Shown here: positions 48,600 to 59,594 of the stretch, one piece after another | How positions within the stretch are numbered: the first letter of the stretch is position 1 | How the letters are laid out: every line of letters begins with the position of its first letter | Source: Himantopus leucocephalus | Lineage: Eukaryota; Chordata; Aves; Charadriiformes; Recurvirostridae | Reading direction: 5' to 3' | DNA length: 64,000 nt | NCBI GenBank assembly: GCA_003993805.1 | Contig: RSEF01000021.1 | Span: 101,440-165,439 of the forward strand | The notes under the pieces: generated by a model | Database searches by the model: none | What the model was told of the DNA's origin: nothing | What the model saw: the letters and a program-made list of their open reading frames with translations, nothing else | Position numbers and translations under genes: made by a program

Positions 48600-50460
48600 A
48601 GTACAGCTGCTGGAACTGGTGTGTACCCTGCTGTGGAAGCTCTCCCACTACAATTGGATCAGCGTTCAGATTGGCACGCCTCTCAGCTAGTCCCAAAAAG
48701 GACTCTTTAAGATATGAGTACACAAAAATTACCTCATTTTAAAAATTGCAGTTGGACTTCAAATTGTGCAACTATGGGGAGGAAGAGAAAATGTTTACAG
48801 AAGCTTTTAACATTTCTTAGTTTAGCCTTAAAACGGGAAGATCTTTTGAATTCTAAGAAATACACTTGCCAAAAAATGGGCAATATGTAATTATCTAAAC
48901 CGAATTTAAAAAACAAAAAGCTTTATTGCCTTTAATTGGAGTAAAGTGCAGCGTTAACCTGATGAGTTAAAATTCAACAGCTGAATATATAATGGACATG
49001 AAGTAGAGAAAAAAAGAAAAAAAAAAACCCACAAAAAACCCCAACCAAGGCAGCTGGTTTTTGGCTAAAAACTCAACTTGTACAAAATAGGATGTCATTC
49101 TCTTTGGCGCTCCCCTGAGCTCTTTTAAGACTCATTTCTGGCTTCCTGATGGATTTGCCTTGCTTTTCCTTACGTAAATTGTCCTGAGGATGTCTCCAGT
49201 AGCTCATACTCGCAAACACAGGTGCCGTGTTGCTTTTGCTGGGCAGTATTTTCTTTTAATTTGTCCTTGATTTGTTAGAACGGCCACTATACGTAAAGCT
49301 GTGCAGTGGTGACAGTGCTTAAGTACGTACTCTAGAAGTTCATCTGAAGCATTTAAGCTCGCCGAGGTGGTGGTGGGGGGGTGGGAGGGTGGGGAGGGAG
49401 GGGCAGTATGAAGGGAACTATACTAATTAATTTTCCAAATAAATTCACCTCCATAAAATGCTAATCACTGTTGGAGCGGGGGTCGGTCACCTTTAGGCAG
49501 GTGGTGCCAGTTCTAAAATGCTGCTGTGAAGCTCCGCGTGAATAACGTACAGAACTGCTGGGCTTCACCGATCAGTAATAGAAATGTGAATAAAAGAAAA
49601 AGAAAAGTCATGATAGCTTGTATTGACCCCCCCCAAAAATACCTATAGAACACCAAATTTACCTGTTACAGTATGTTTCAGTACCAGAGTTTTGAGTTAA
49701 ATTGCTCAGCCAAATTGCAGACGGGAAGCGCTCCACTTCCATTGTGCTCGTAGTGCAAAACAGGTCACCAGTCCCTCGCCCCAGGGTGATCCTTGCCGCA
49801 GAAAGAATAATTGGCAATCTCTGTGCTCGGGCTTTTAGTTCGGTTGGGACCATTCTCGTGCGCGTAACTGAAAGCCTGTGGGTTGTTCCCCCAGCCCGGT
49901 TTCCAGGAGAAGGAGGCTCCTGAACTAGAACTTAGGGTGCACAGCTCTCTTTTTGGGGAAAATGGGACATGCGTGAGCAGCCATCGGCCTGCTACTCGGT
50001 GCAGGAATCACTTCAAAATAAATGTATAAATTGTAAATTTAACTAGGAATTTTCTTTGCAATTTTGGCCATCATATTCTGTTCAAAGACAGGAACATGGA
50101 TCCTTTTACCAAGTAAAAAAAGGCTCATTTACAATGTACCTAAAATTTTAGGAAATTGTGCACCCTTTTATCAATTTGTATAAAGGCTTTAGTGAAAAAA
50201 AAAAAACAACTGTTAAAATTAAACTTTTTGTATTCTGGGGTGTATCTATTTTTATTCTGTTGGAAACCTATTTAAAGTGGCAGGTGAGTGAGTGCTTGCG
50301 TGTCGAGTGGAAGACTTGTTTCAATCACCTACTTTAATAGTACAGCTGAATGACCTCGTGACAGCAGAGTATTGGGTTGAATTGTCATGAAAGCTGCTGC
50401 TGGTCCTGTGTGCTGTTTCTAATGTACTTTTAATTGGAATAAAGAACACATACTGAATGA
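48600..50460 (+). other. DDX19B: DDX19B 3' UTR with several poly(A) signals
   Basis: After the TGA at 48597-48599 no further frame continues. AATAAA hexamers occur at 49438-49443, near 50017 and at 50438-50443. The last is followed by sequence typical of a transcript end and is the best candidate for the distal site, giving a 3' UTR of up to about 1.85 kb. Which signals are used is inferred. Confidence 0.6.
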
Positions 50461-51321
50461 TGCCTCCGCTAATTTCTGCTTGAATGCTTTGTTGTTGTTG
50501 TTTAAAAGCCTTAGGTGAGGACGTTCCCAGCCAGAAGTCTTCATGAGTTTTCTGCTTATGACCTTCTCAAAGCATCCTGTGACTGAACTGCACCCGATTT
50601 AATGCTGAAATTCTTAAAAGCTTCCCACAAGGAAGCTTGTTAAATGATACCACACAATAAATGAGGTCAGATAAATACTGTTCTTCCCCCCAGTGCTTCT
50701 TGTGCCGGACTTGGCAGAGTTGCTGCTAAGACATCCCCTGCATCCCCAGAGGAATTTTGAAGGGAAGAGAAGAACAACTGGGGGAGAAAAGAGATGTTTT
50801 CCTTGCACTGTGCTCGCCTAGATCAAGACTTGATGTGGTTTTTAGAAAAGGAAATAATGAAAATACACATCTTTGGAGATGCCGTAGCCTGGGTGAGTTT
50901 GTCAGAGGACCAAACTCATTCAGCTTTATCTCAGATGGAGATAACCAGGAGGAATATCCTCCACCATGAGAAGTGCTGTCCGCTGTGAGCCAAGTTGCTC
51001 TTCTTATTCTGTTCTTGGTTAAAGCATCGGCCCCTGTACGCTCTCAAAGCTGCACAGTGGTCACCGCATCTCCAGTTGTTGGCAGCGGGCAGTCACTGAT
51101 CCGAAGCATCTTCTTGTATTTAATACAGGACAGAGATACAAACTCCAGGAAGGCACGTGCAAGATGGTATGGACGGCAGCTGACCGTCCAAAGTCTGATT
51201 TGGGCAGCCCCCGAGTTATCTGCCATCAAATTAATGGCATTTCTTGTTTAAGAGGAGATGCGATGGCTAAACCTCCAGTTCACATAAATCATTTTAAGTT
51301 CCAAGTTTCAGCCTAAAAAGG

Positions 51322-51327
51322 TTTATT
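51322..51327 (-). terminator. UBXN10: Candidate poly(A) signal for UBXN10
   Basis: The minus strand reads AATAAA here, about 1.5 kb beyond the UBXN10 stop codon. The predicted UBXN10 end near 51.3 kb and the DDX19B end near 50.46 kb then face each other across less than 1 kb. Confidence 0.4.
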
Positions 51328-52807
51328 GATTGTACCACCACACAGCATGAAAACACTCTGAAACTTAGAAGTAATGTAGTATACACAAAATCAGGAGGGA
51401 ATTGACCACCTAACACTGAATGAAACGCAGAAAATGGTTCCTGCTCCAGAAACTTAAGTGAAATACTTTGCTTCCCACTGAGGTTTGATTAGAAGCACCC
51501 ATATGTTTCTCTACCCTGGTCTCCCTGCAGACATTGGGATTGCTACTGTGCAATTACCATCACCTGCAGTAGTCAGTAACGCTATTTCTCAGGTACCATT
51601 TTTATAAAGCCGCTGGCCCCTGGACACTTGCTGTAGGAGGAGATGCTACGCTCTTGGTCAACACTGGCATCAGCTTTCCTGTGCTGTTCCTATGACTGTT
51701 CTGAGTTGGTTTGCCAGTCACGCTGAGCTTAAAAAACATTCGTTTTACCTCATAATATTAAAACTAGCTCAGCTGCGTGGCAAGTGGTCCATTTTTTCAG
51801 TAGATTGAATTACTGCCTTCGAACCATAAGAATTTCCATTAGAAACCTAGAAGATTCTTTTTTTTTTTTTAGCACAAGCACATTGTATTTTTCTAAAACC
51901 TACCAGGTTTAGTAAAATATGGTCTACTGCGTGAGCCAATTCCTCGGTCAAATCCAATTAATATATTTCTATTTTAATCCAAGAAAGCAAGTGCTGCTTT
52001 GAGAATTTTAAGTCACTTCACTGTAAAGGTCTTAAACGGAAGTATTTTTAACATCCCATCTTAACTATCCATCTATTCTTACCTATGGATCACACGAGTT
52101 GAATGAGAGAAGGAAAACTAAGTAGAAAATCCTGCTGCTCACCAATACAGCCAAAATAATAACTACTTGTTCTTAAAAAGATGATGTAGTCACGCTCTTA
52201 AAAGCTGCACTGAGGTTATCCAGAAAGAGCTGAGCCCTCACAGTTATATTACTATCAGTCCTGCACTTTAATACTTCACAATAATGCATTAACGTGTTAC
52301 TTCCAGATGGATTTTGGGTTTGATCTCCTTTTCAGTCACTCTCGAGAGGATGATGTTTAGGATGGTGATAACCTACTGAAGATGGTCCTCCAGAGTAAAC
52401 CAGTTCCGTTTCTACCTTCCCAAATAGGTGCCCCTGCATCCGGATCCACTCTGGGAAGTGGTACCTTCCTGAAAAATGGAAAAGGACAAGGGGAGAGGTC
52501 TCGGAAACTTCAATCTTCAAAGAAGAACACAGGCAATTTCAAAAAAACAAAAAGGCCAAAGTTTGGTGGCACTCAGGAAGCAGTTTGTGATGGCACACGT
52601 GAAAAAAGATGCTATTTGTGTAGCAGGTATATACACTTGAAATACTAGTTCAACACTTATACACAAGTCTGCTTCAAGGGGAATTTTCGGAAGCTGGCAA
52701 GATGAAGAAGTAGGCCCAGGAAACATCAGACTCTCAGTTTGCCAGAAGAAGCCATGCATCCCACTCAGCACAACAACCCAGAGCGGCATGGCAGCATCTC
52801 GAGGCAC

Positions 52808-53689
52808 CTAAAGATCCGCGTTGTGCTGCTCTTTCTGTCGGATGCACAGCACGGACTTGTGGAGAATCCCACATTCCTGGAGGGACCTCGTAAGGTCAGA
52901 GAAACTCCTTCGGGGCACCTCCATCGTTTCAACACTGCAGCATTTGTATTTGGCCGACATTTTCTGCTCTGCCACGGCAAGGACCATCTGAAGACTGTCG
53001 GTGGGCTTGAAATGATGTTCAAATCTCTGACCTGAGGGAGATCGAATAGCAAGCAGCAAGTGCGACTCCTCTTTCGGCAGCTCTTCTGAACTTAAAGTCA
53101 ACATCAAAGCGCTCTCTTGTCTCATTTTCCTTCCTGGCTTCTCAGGGGCACACTGAGCATGTAAGCCTTCTTCATCAGGGACATCGCTTTCTGACAATAC
53201 GCTGGCAGATCCTTGTTCTCCAGAGAGAGTTTTGCTTTTCAGAGCATCCTCTTGCCCCCCACTCACTTTCAGCCGGTGGGTCTGTTCAGCCACCACTTCC
53301 ACAGCGCCGCTCCCTATGCTTTTCCGGCCGATGGAGGGGAGCACCCTGTACTTGTTCAGGGAAGAGGAGGTCCTCAAAGGCACTTGCTGCAGGAGCTCTG
53401 GGATTTCCTCAGGAGATACCTGGCCGGATGGGAATGCCGGTTTTGTGGACGATGCTCTCTGGCTGTTCACTAATTCATGGGGAGCGGCTGGTGGCAGGGA
53501 AGCTGGCACACGGCAAGGACAGGCTTCCACGCTCTGAGAGTAATTGAAGCTTGTTCTCGTGCGCCCCTTGGCAGATTTTGGCCTGGCGACGTGCATGTCA
53601 ACGGCGTTTGTCCACAAGAAAGCAGCTGCTGTGCTTAAAGGGATGTAGCAGTGAGATGGTGCTAAGTTCAGAAGAGCCGCTGTGGCCAT
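52808..53689 (-). CDS. UBXN10: UBXN10, UBX-domain protein 10 (293 aa, one coding exon)
   Basis: UBXN10 is a cofactor of the AAA ATPase p97/VCP; in vertebrates it works with VCP and the intraflagellar transport B complex in cilium assembly. The whole protein is in one exon, slightly longer than the roughly 280-residue human form. Family features are the start MATAALLNLAP, the motif ARPKSAKGRTR near residue 35, the segment EIPELLQQVPLRTSSSLNKY, and a C-terminal UBX domain at about 208-286 (LLLAIRSPSGQRFEHHFKPT, then SVETMEVPRRSFSDLTRSLQ). The ATG lies 15 nt into an exon whose acceptor (CCGTCTGCAG) is at 53705-53706. This fits splicing from an untranslated first exon with donor AG|GTGAGG at 55690/55689, giving a 5' intron of about 2 kb. 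Confidence 0.95.
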   Translation of the reverse strand: MATAALLNLAPSHCYIPLSTAAAFLWTNAVDMHVARPKSAKGRTRTSFNYSQSVEACPCRVPASLPPAAPHELVNSQRASSTKPAFPSGQVSPEEIPELLQQVPLRTSSSLNKYRVLPSIGRKSIGSGAVEVVAEQTHRLKVSGGQEDALKSKTLSGEQGSASVLSESDVPDEEGLHAQCAPEKPGRKMRQESALMLTLSSEELPKEESHLLLAIRSPSGQRFEHHFKPTDSLQMVLAVAEQKMSAKYKCCSVETMEVPRRSFSDLTRSLQECGILHKSVLCIRQKEQHNADL

Positions 53690-53704
53690 TGCTTCTCAAG
53701 GCAC

Positions 53705-55689
53705 CTGCAGACGGGGTAGCAGAGGGGAAAGTTACAGGAATTGGCCAGAAAGCTTCTAGAGAGCTTAATCTCCCTACAGCTCCCACTTTTGTGCTGCACG
53801 TCAGCTAATAATAGCAATAAATCTGGTGTATCACCATGTAGGCAGGCAGCAATCCTACAGTTCAGTAACGGCTGAGTCAGAGGCAGTGGGATATGCGTAT
53901 TTATAGGTGTTGGCTTTGTCAGGAATTGTTTAAAGTTGACCCAGAGCATTGGGAAGTTGTGCCCTTCCCAACTTAAAGAAAGTTTTTGATGGAAAGAACA
54001 GAAACCTTTTTCTCTGAAGCTAGAAACTCCGTGAAAATGGGAGATGAGTGAACTTCAAAGCACAGACCTGGCCTTTTTGCTGTTCCTGCAGTGACAGATT
54101 AAGTTCTAAGGACTTTTGGGTAAGACTGACTGCACTTCACTTTTTAAAAGTCTCTGAAGACCTTCAAAATTAAGTATGTCCAAGAAACCTATTCTGACTT
54201 CTCCTGTGACCAAAAGCTGCTTAACAGACTTTGATGTTAACCTCCATTAAAGATGAAACCATGTTCTGCTGTGTGTTGCCCAACTGCAGCTGTGCTCAGA
54301 CCACTCGTGCTTTACCAGGACAAAGCAGTCCAAAAGCCCAGACAACCGGGCCACAACCTCACAACATTTTGGAGAAGTGCGACAGGGTCACACTCCTCCT
54401 CTTCCTTTTCTGTGATTTGCGTAGCAGGATTTATCACGGAAGGGAAAAAACATCAATTTTGATTGCTTGGCATTCTCCAGTAATGATAAAGTCAGACTCA
54501 CCTGCCGCTCATCACCCCAAACCAACCAAACAGAAGGGAACAGCCGTGGTGGTTGTTCCAGAACCTTTTGCCAGCAATGTGTTATTTAACACTTGGTTTC
54601 TCCTCCACTGCCGTGAAATGAAAGCACTCGGCAAACCAACACGAGCAAAGCCAAGGCGGAGTCCCAGCACACAGGCGCGCCCTGACAAGCACCAGTAGGA
54701 AGCTGCTTGGAGACAGAGCAATCTGTCCCTCCGTAAGCCTCCAGCAGAGCTACGGACAGGGACGTGCCACCCAAGTGACTCATCGGAGTTTCCTAGGAGC
54801 CTGTGGGAGGGAGGGGTGTGTGCGCCTTTCATGTACTGCCTCTAACAAATAAACTCCAAGGAAACAAGCTGTAGCTCAGCATCCTCTGAATAGGAACTCC
54901 CAAGTGCATCAGAGAACTTATCAGATATCACTACTTATACTGCTAGTTCGAAGAATAAAAACCCCAAAACAAACAACCTGCCACAAGCCAAGGCGGGACC
55001 CTCCTGAGCGAGGGTCTGTACTGCTTCAGCATGGTGTATATTAGAGGTTCACTGGGAGGAGCTCTTTTAAATACAGCGCAGTTTATGTCCAGGTGCCAGA
55101 GTGAGGGGTTGGGATAGGGAACTGCAGTCAGGGAGGGCTGTGCCCACAGGTACCCCCAAACACTGCGACCACAGGGCCTGGGAGGGCAGGCAGCCCCAAG
55201 CCTCTGGCCCTACAGCACAGCACAGCCCCACAGCACACCCCAGCTCCCCAGCAGAGCCCTCAGTGCCACAGTCTGGCTCCAGCCCCACAGCTGAGGCTTG
55301 TCTTGGACCCACAGCCAGGCCCCGGCCCTAGAACCCAACTCCACAGCCAGACCCTGGCCCTATAACCCAAATCCACAGCCAGACTCTGACCCTACAACCC
55401 AACTCCACAGCACCACAGCCAGGCCCCGGCCCTAGAACCCAACTCCGCAGCACCATAGCCAGGTCCCAGTCCTAGAACCCAACTCCACAGCCAGACCCCG
55501 GCACTAGAACCCAACTCCACAGCACCATAGCCAGGCCCTGACCCTACCACCCAACTCCACAGCCAGGCCCCTGCCCTACAACTCTACTCCACAGCCCCAC
55601 AGCCAGACCCTGACCCTATAACCCAACCCCACAGCCAGGCCCCGGCCCCACAGCCGGCCCTGGGCCCGGTCCGCCCCGCCGCCCCTCAC
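53705..55689 (-). other. UBXN10: UBXN10 5' UTR intron
   Basis: Predicted from a consensus donor (AG|GTGAGG, minus strand, exon end at 55690) in the CpG-rich promoter and a good acceptor 15 nt before the UBXN10 start codon. The intron contains a minisatellite at about 55.28-55.65 kb close to the donor. No other coding exon is seen within it. Confidence 0.6.
55276..55650. repeat. Minisatellite of about 32-46 bp units
   Basis: Units of the type CCACAGCCAGGCCCCGGCCC followed by TAGAACCCAACT repeat about ten times, some lengthened by an extra CCACAGCACCATAG-like piece. The array ends within about 40 bp of the predicted UBXN10 first-exon donor. Confidence 0.85.
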
Positions 55690-55990
55690 CTCCCGCGTCG
55701 GGCCGCCCGCGCCCGCCGGCAAACACAGCCGCGTTGCCACGGCGACCGCCCCACTTCCGGTCGCGGGGCAGACCCCGCCCCACAACCACCGAGACGAACG
55801 GGCCGGAGCGGCGCCCGTCGCGGTCCTCCAGCCGCCATGTCGCGGCCCGAGGGCTGGCGGGGCCGGGGCTGGGCCGGGTCCACGCGGACTCGGTCCGTGC
55901 ACCGGGGCTCCCGGAGCAACGTGAGGCCGGGGCCGGGGCGGGCCGCCCGGCCTGCCCTGCCGCCTGTAGCATGGGCCCGGGGATGGCCAC
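55640..55990. promoter_or_regulatory. UBXN10: CpG-rich, possibly bidirectional, promoter of UBXN10
   Basis: A dense CpG block without a TATA box. On the minus strand it holds the predicted untranslated UBXN10 exon, whose donor follows 55690. On the plus strand it holds an ATG in a fair context at 55837 followed by a splice-donor-like GTGAGG after 55920. Both directions therefore have start-like features, but only the UBXN10 direction has a recognisable downstream product. Confidence 0.65.
55733..55746. promoter_or_regulatory. UBXN10: X-box (RFX binding site) in the UBXN10 promoter
   Basis: GTTGCC-AC-GGCGAC is an inverted repeat of X-box half-sites with a 2-base spacer; the left half fits GTNRCC exactly and the right half differs from RGYAAC by one base (GAC for AAC). 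It lies about 45 bp upstream of the predicted first-exon donor, close to where transcription should start. RFX factors drive many ciliary genes through X-boxes near the start site, and UBXN10 is a ciliary gene, so position and function agree. Confidence 0.65.
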
Positions 55991-56690
55991 GACAACCTGG
56001 TGTGGGTCTGAGGGGTGTGACAAGGCCTGGGGACGGCCACGGTGTCCCAGTGTGGGCCCAGGGGGATGGAGCCAGGCCTGGGGACGGCCACGGTGTCCCA
56101 GTGTGGGCCCAGGGGGATGGAGCCAGGCCTGGGGACGGCCACGGTGTCCCAGTGTGGGCCCAGGGGGATGGAGCCAGGCCTGGGGACGGCCACGGTGTCC
56201 CAGTGTGGGCCCAGGGGGATGGAGCCAGGCCTGGGGACGGCCACGGTGTCCCAGTGTGGGCCCAGGGGGATGGAGCCAGGCCTGGGGACGGCCACGGTGT
56301 CCCAGTGTGGGCCCAGGGGGATGGAGCCAGGCCTGGGGATGGCCATGGTGTCCCAGTGTGGGCCCAGGGGGATGGAGCCAGGCCTGGGGATAGCCATGAT
56401 GTCCCAGTATGGGCCCAGGGGGATGTAGCCAGGCCTGGGGATGGCCATGGTGTCCCAGCGTGAGCCCAGGGGGATGTAGCCAGGCCTGGGGATGGCCATG
56501 GTGTCCCCATGTGGGCCCGGGGGGTGTAACCAGGCGCAGGGATGGCTGTCATGTCCCAGGGGGATGTAACCAGGCCTGGGGACAGCCATGATGTCCCAGT
56601 GTGGTCCCAGGGGGCGTAACCAGGCCCAGGGACGGCCATGATGTTCTTGTGGGGGCCTGGGGGGACATAGCCAGGTCTGGGGACAGCTGT
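55970..56690. repeat. 51-bp minisatellite, about 14 copies
   Basis: The unit includes GGGCCCAGGGGGATGGAGCC and ends in GTGTCCCAGTGT; spacing between successive GGGCCC sites is 51 bp (for example 56054 and 56105). Copies from about 56,030 to 56,330 are nearly identical and later copies diverge (ACGG to ATGG and others). Because 51 is divisible by three, all frames stay open and both strands show repeated 17-residue patterns, which explains the long uncharacterised open frames here. Confidence 0.95.
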
Positions 56691-56745
56691 AATAGAATCA
56701 TAGAATTGCTGAGGTTGGAAGGGAACTTTAATATCATCAAAGACA
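56691..56745 (-). mobile_element. CR1 LINE 3'-end remnant
   Basis: AATAGAATCATAGAATTGCT followed by GAGGTTGGAAGGGAACTTTA is the reverse complement of the CR1 3' terminus. Only about 55 bp is recognisable. It abuts the end of the 51-bp minisatellite. Confidence 0.8.
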
Positions 56746-57060
56746 TACCTGGTCCAGGGGACAGCCACAACACACTGGTGCAGACGGGAGGGACGTACCT
56801 GGGATGGCAGCAGTGCCCCTGTGCGGGCTCTGCGCTGGGACGGGGCACGGCGTTGGGCCTCAATGGCAGCGCGGGGGCGGCCCCAGCACCTCCCACAGGG
56901 GCTGCAGCTCTGTCCTGAGGGGCAGAAGGAGATGGGGGTGAGCGGGGAGGGTGGCAGCAGGGCCCTCTCCCAAACAGCTGCTCCACACCCCAGGTTGTCC
57001 CCGTCCATCCTGCAGGAGCTCTCGTTTCCCCCACCCAGAATAAAACCCTGCTGTTGTCAC

Positions 57061-59470
57061 CCTGCTTGAATACTGAGATCCTTATTTTTTTAAACTCTGT
57101 AAGCTTAAAAATACAGTGTTAGACCCTCTCCTGAGCAAAAGCAGCTCAACAGGAGCAACAGGATTAGGTTTTAATTTCCCCCATGACATGAGTTTCATGA
57201 CGGTGTGACTGAACAGCTTCACCTGAGCGATCATGGAACAGAACCAGACAAATCAACACCGAACTCACCCGTTTTGATGAGAACGCCTTTAAAAAATTAC
57301 AATTTACGCACAAGATCATCCGGGGACCTAAAACAACTTATCTGGGGGACTTTTAAGCCTGCTTTGTGCCAGGAGAGCTTGGCACCCCGGTGTGTGCTGA
57401 CAGGGAGGGGGAGTCCTCCCCATTCCCCGGGGCTATAAACGGCCCCTGAGTCAGTTTTCCTTGTGGGAACATGCCACGTAATGCTGACATTTCCATCTCT
57501 CCACGTTAATCCCTTTTTAAACCTGCTTCTTGTTAACCAGATGCTTCTCCCACTAGCAGATGCCCACCAAAGGCAGCAAGAAACGATCAATAAATAACTT
57601 CAGATAACTTATCTACCATCAAACTGGGGATCTCCACCCTGCGGGTGGGGGAAGATCAAGGCACAGCCGCGCATTAAAAAGGTCAGAAGGTGGTTGCATA
57701 TCGGCTCATCCCATCCACAGGATGTTCGGCAATATCGCACCAAAGACACGCGCTTTGCGGATCAAAGCAGTGGACGTATTTACATTTCAATAAGTCTCTG
57801 AGCAAACAGACATGCGGGTTGATTCCCCTCCTTGTTTGCTCCATGGGAAGGCTGAAACATTTCATATTTCCAATGGGATAATAACTTCCACGGGTGGTTT
57901 TTAAGCCCTCGGGTTTGTGGCTCAGTTGGAGAGAGGGTTTAACTTTGCGTGCTCGCTCTCCTGAGATCCTCCGCAGAGAGGGAGGGCTTAAAATGAGGGG
58001 ATTTGGTTAAAACAACCTGTGGATTCCCAATGTACGTCGTCCCAGCCCTCTGGTCTCCGTTTAGGCCCCCAGACGGTGCCTTTTGTGCAGGTTTAGCCAA
58101 ACTGTATAGCAAAATCCCAGGAGATCAGGGCCAACACAGCAGCAAAGCCGCCCCGAAGGGCAAGGACCTGCAACGCCAAAGCACACGAGCACCAGCGGTG
58201 CAGATAACAAACACCAGAATGGGGAAAATCTTCTATAATGGAAGTTTTTTTGTAAATGAGGTGGGAAGGGAATGCTTAACCATCAGGGACGCCGTGGTTT
58301 TAAAAGTCAGGCAGGGAGGGCAGAGGGTTTGGGTGTCGGTGTGATGCCCAGAGGTTTGCATCGTGGCATTTCGAGATGGTTTCTGGTGCAGATTGCGAGT
58401 GGGTAAGGCACTCGGCACGCCTGAGTGGGGTGGCAGGCGAGCTGCTGCTCCCCATCCTTTCCTTCTCGGGCTCACATGGCTTTTTATTCCACTTGGCAAC
58501 AGGAAATAAAAGGTTAGAGGGAAGAAAAGCCCCAGGACAGACATCTCTGCCAGCCTCAGAGGATAGCCAGGAGGTGACATCCCTTCCAGTGAGCAGCTTT
58601 GGCGGCTCTCAAGAAATTCAACAAGGGATTTTCTTCTTGACGACAGACCCCTGAGCCATTTTCCTACAATCCCTCTCCACACTTCCCTTCCCGAGAAGTG
58701 CGGTTAATTACTGAGGGTGGAGCCCTGCATACACGCCTGATATCCTGCATTTGTGTGTGTGTTTGCTCTTGGCTCCCCGGTTTCACAGGGAAGATAGCAG
58801 CTTTTGTTTCTTATCTCCTCCGGTTTTCTGCCTCCCTTGTGTCTTCGTATCATGTCTCAAGTTATGGTGATTAAATAAACTGGATTCAAAAAGCATTCCA
58901 AGCTGGGTTTCCATGGCGTTTCTAGCCTTCGCTGATGATGATTTAATTTCACAGACCCCTTGCCCATGCAATCCCGGGGTGTCCCGTGCCCTGAGAGCAG
59001 GACGGGAAAACTACAGACCCACGAAATGAGACCGCGGCGTTCACCATCCTCGGTTGCCATTCAGCGTGGCCACATTTGGATGCAGACATGGATTTGGGGC
59101 GGCAATTGCAAGGGACAGACCCAAGAGAACCCATCTCCGAGGTTGCGGGGCGTGAGTTGGAAAAACCAAGCACCCGCTCGAGATGACGCCGAGGCCAAAG
59201 AGCCTCTGCACCTGGAACAAGGATGCACCGACCTCTGCGGTGCCAGCTCTGCACCTCCTGGGCATAAACCGCTTTTGTCCTGTCTCTCCAGCCACTGAAC
59301 CCCATGGCTTTTAAAACCACAGCCAAGAGCTTGACTCGCCTCATCCAGAAGCTGCGTCGGCCCGAGGTGGAGCCAGCTTGGTGCCCAGCCGATGGGCAGG
59401 AGCGAGATGACGGAGGGAGCGTCGCCACCGGCCGCGCTGGCTGCACATCCCTGCGGGGAAACTCATCTTT
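57061..59470. other. Intergenic between UBXN10 and the phospholipase genes
   Basis: No phospholipase exon, UBX exon or other recognised coding segment is seen. A TATAAA-like motif occurs at about 57,433, but I find no exon pattern after it. In mammals PLA2G2C lies beside UBXN10; no intact gene or obvious remnant of that paralogue was found here. Confidence 0.5.
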
Positions 59471-59473
59471 CTC

Positions 59474-59594
59474 GTAAAGGGGAAGGATGGGAACCTTCTC
59501 CTTTACCAAGGAGCCACTCGGTGAGTCCTGCTCTGCGATGAATAGCGCCGTCACCGCAGATAGAGGAGGGGGTGGACCTCGCCATCTATATAAA
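59474..59594 (+). promoter_or_regulatory. TATA promoter of the first phospholipase gene
   Basis: TATATAAA at 59587-59594 predicts transcription starting near 59,618, followed by a short untranslated exon with donor CCAG|GTGGGG at 59637/59638. About 110 bp upstream, the element GTAAAGGGGAAGGATGG with CCTTCTC (59474-59500) is shared with the second phospholipase gene, suggesting a duplicated promoter. Confidence 0.75.

Larger units (their letters stand above)
55837..57060 (+). other. Possible divergent plus-strand transcript, unidentified
   Basis: From the CpG block, an ATG at 55837 in context GCCGCCATGT opens a 28-codon stretch ending at a donor-like AAC|GTGAGG (55920/55921). A poly(A) signal AATAAA sits at 57039-57044, shortly after an acceptor-like pyrimidine tract and CAG near 57014. 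I do not recognise the short peptide, and the intervening frame is only minisatellite. It could be an antisense or divergent non-coding RNA, or the first exon of a gene I cannot identify. Confidence 0.25.

Noticed and set aside
55576..57008. Minus-strand frames of 337 and 440 codons with a 17-residue repeat
   Set aside because: They arise from the 51-bp tandem repeat and run across the UBXN10 promoter. No start context, splice pattern or similarity supports a protein.
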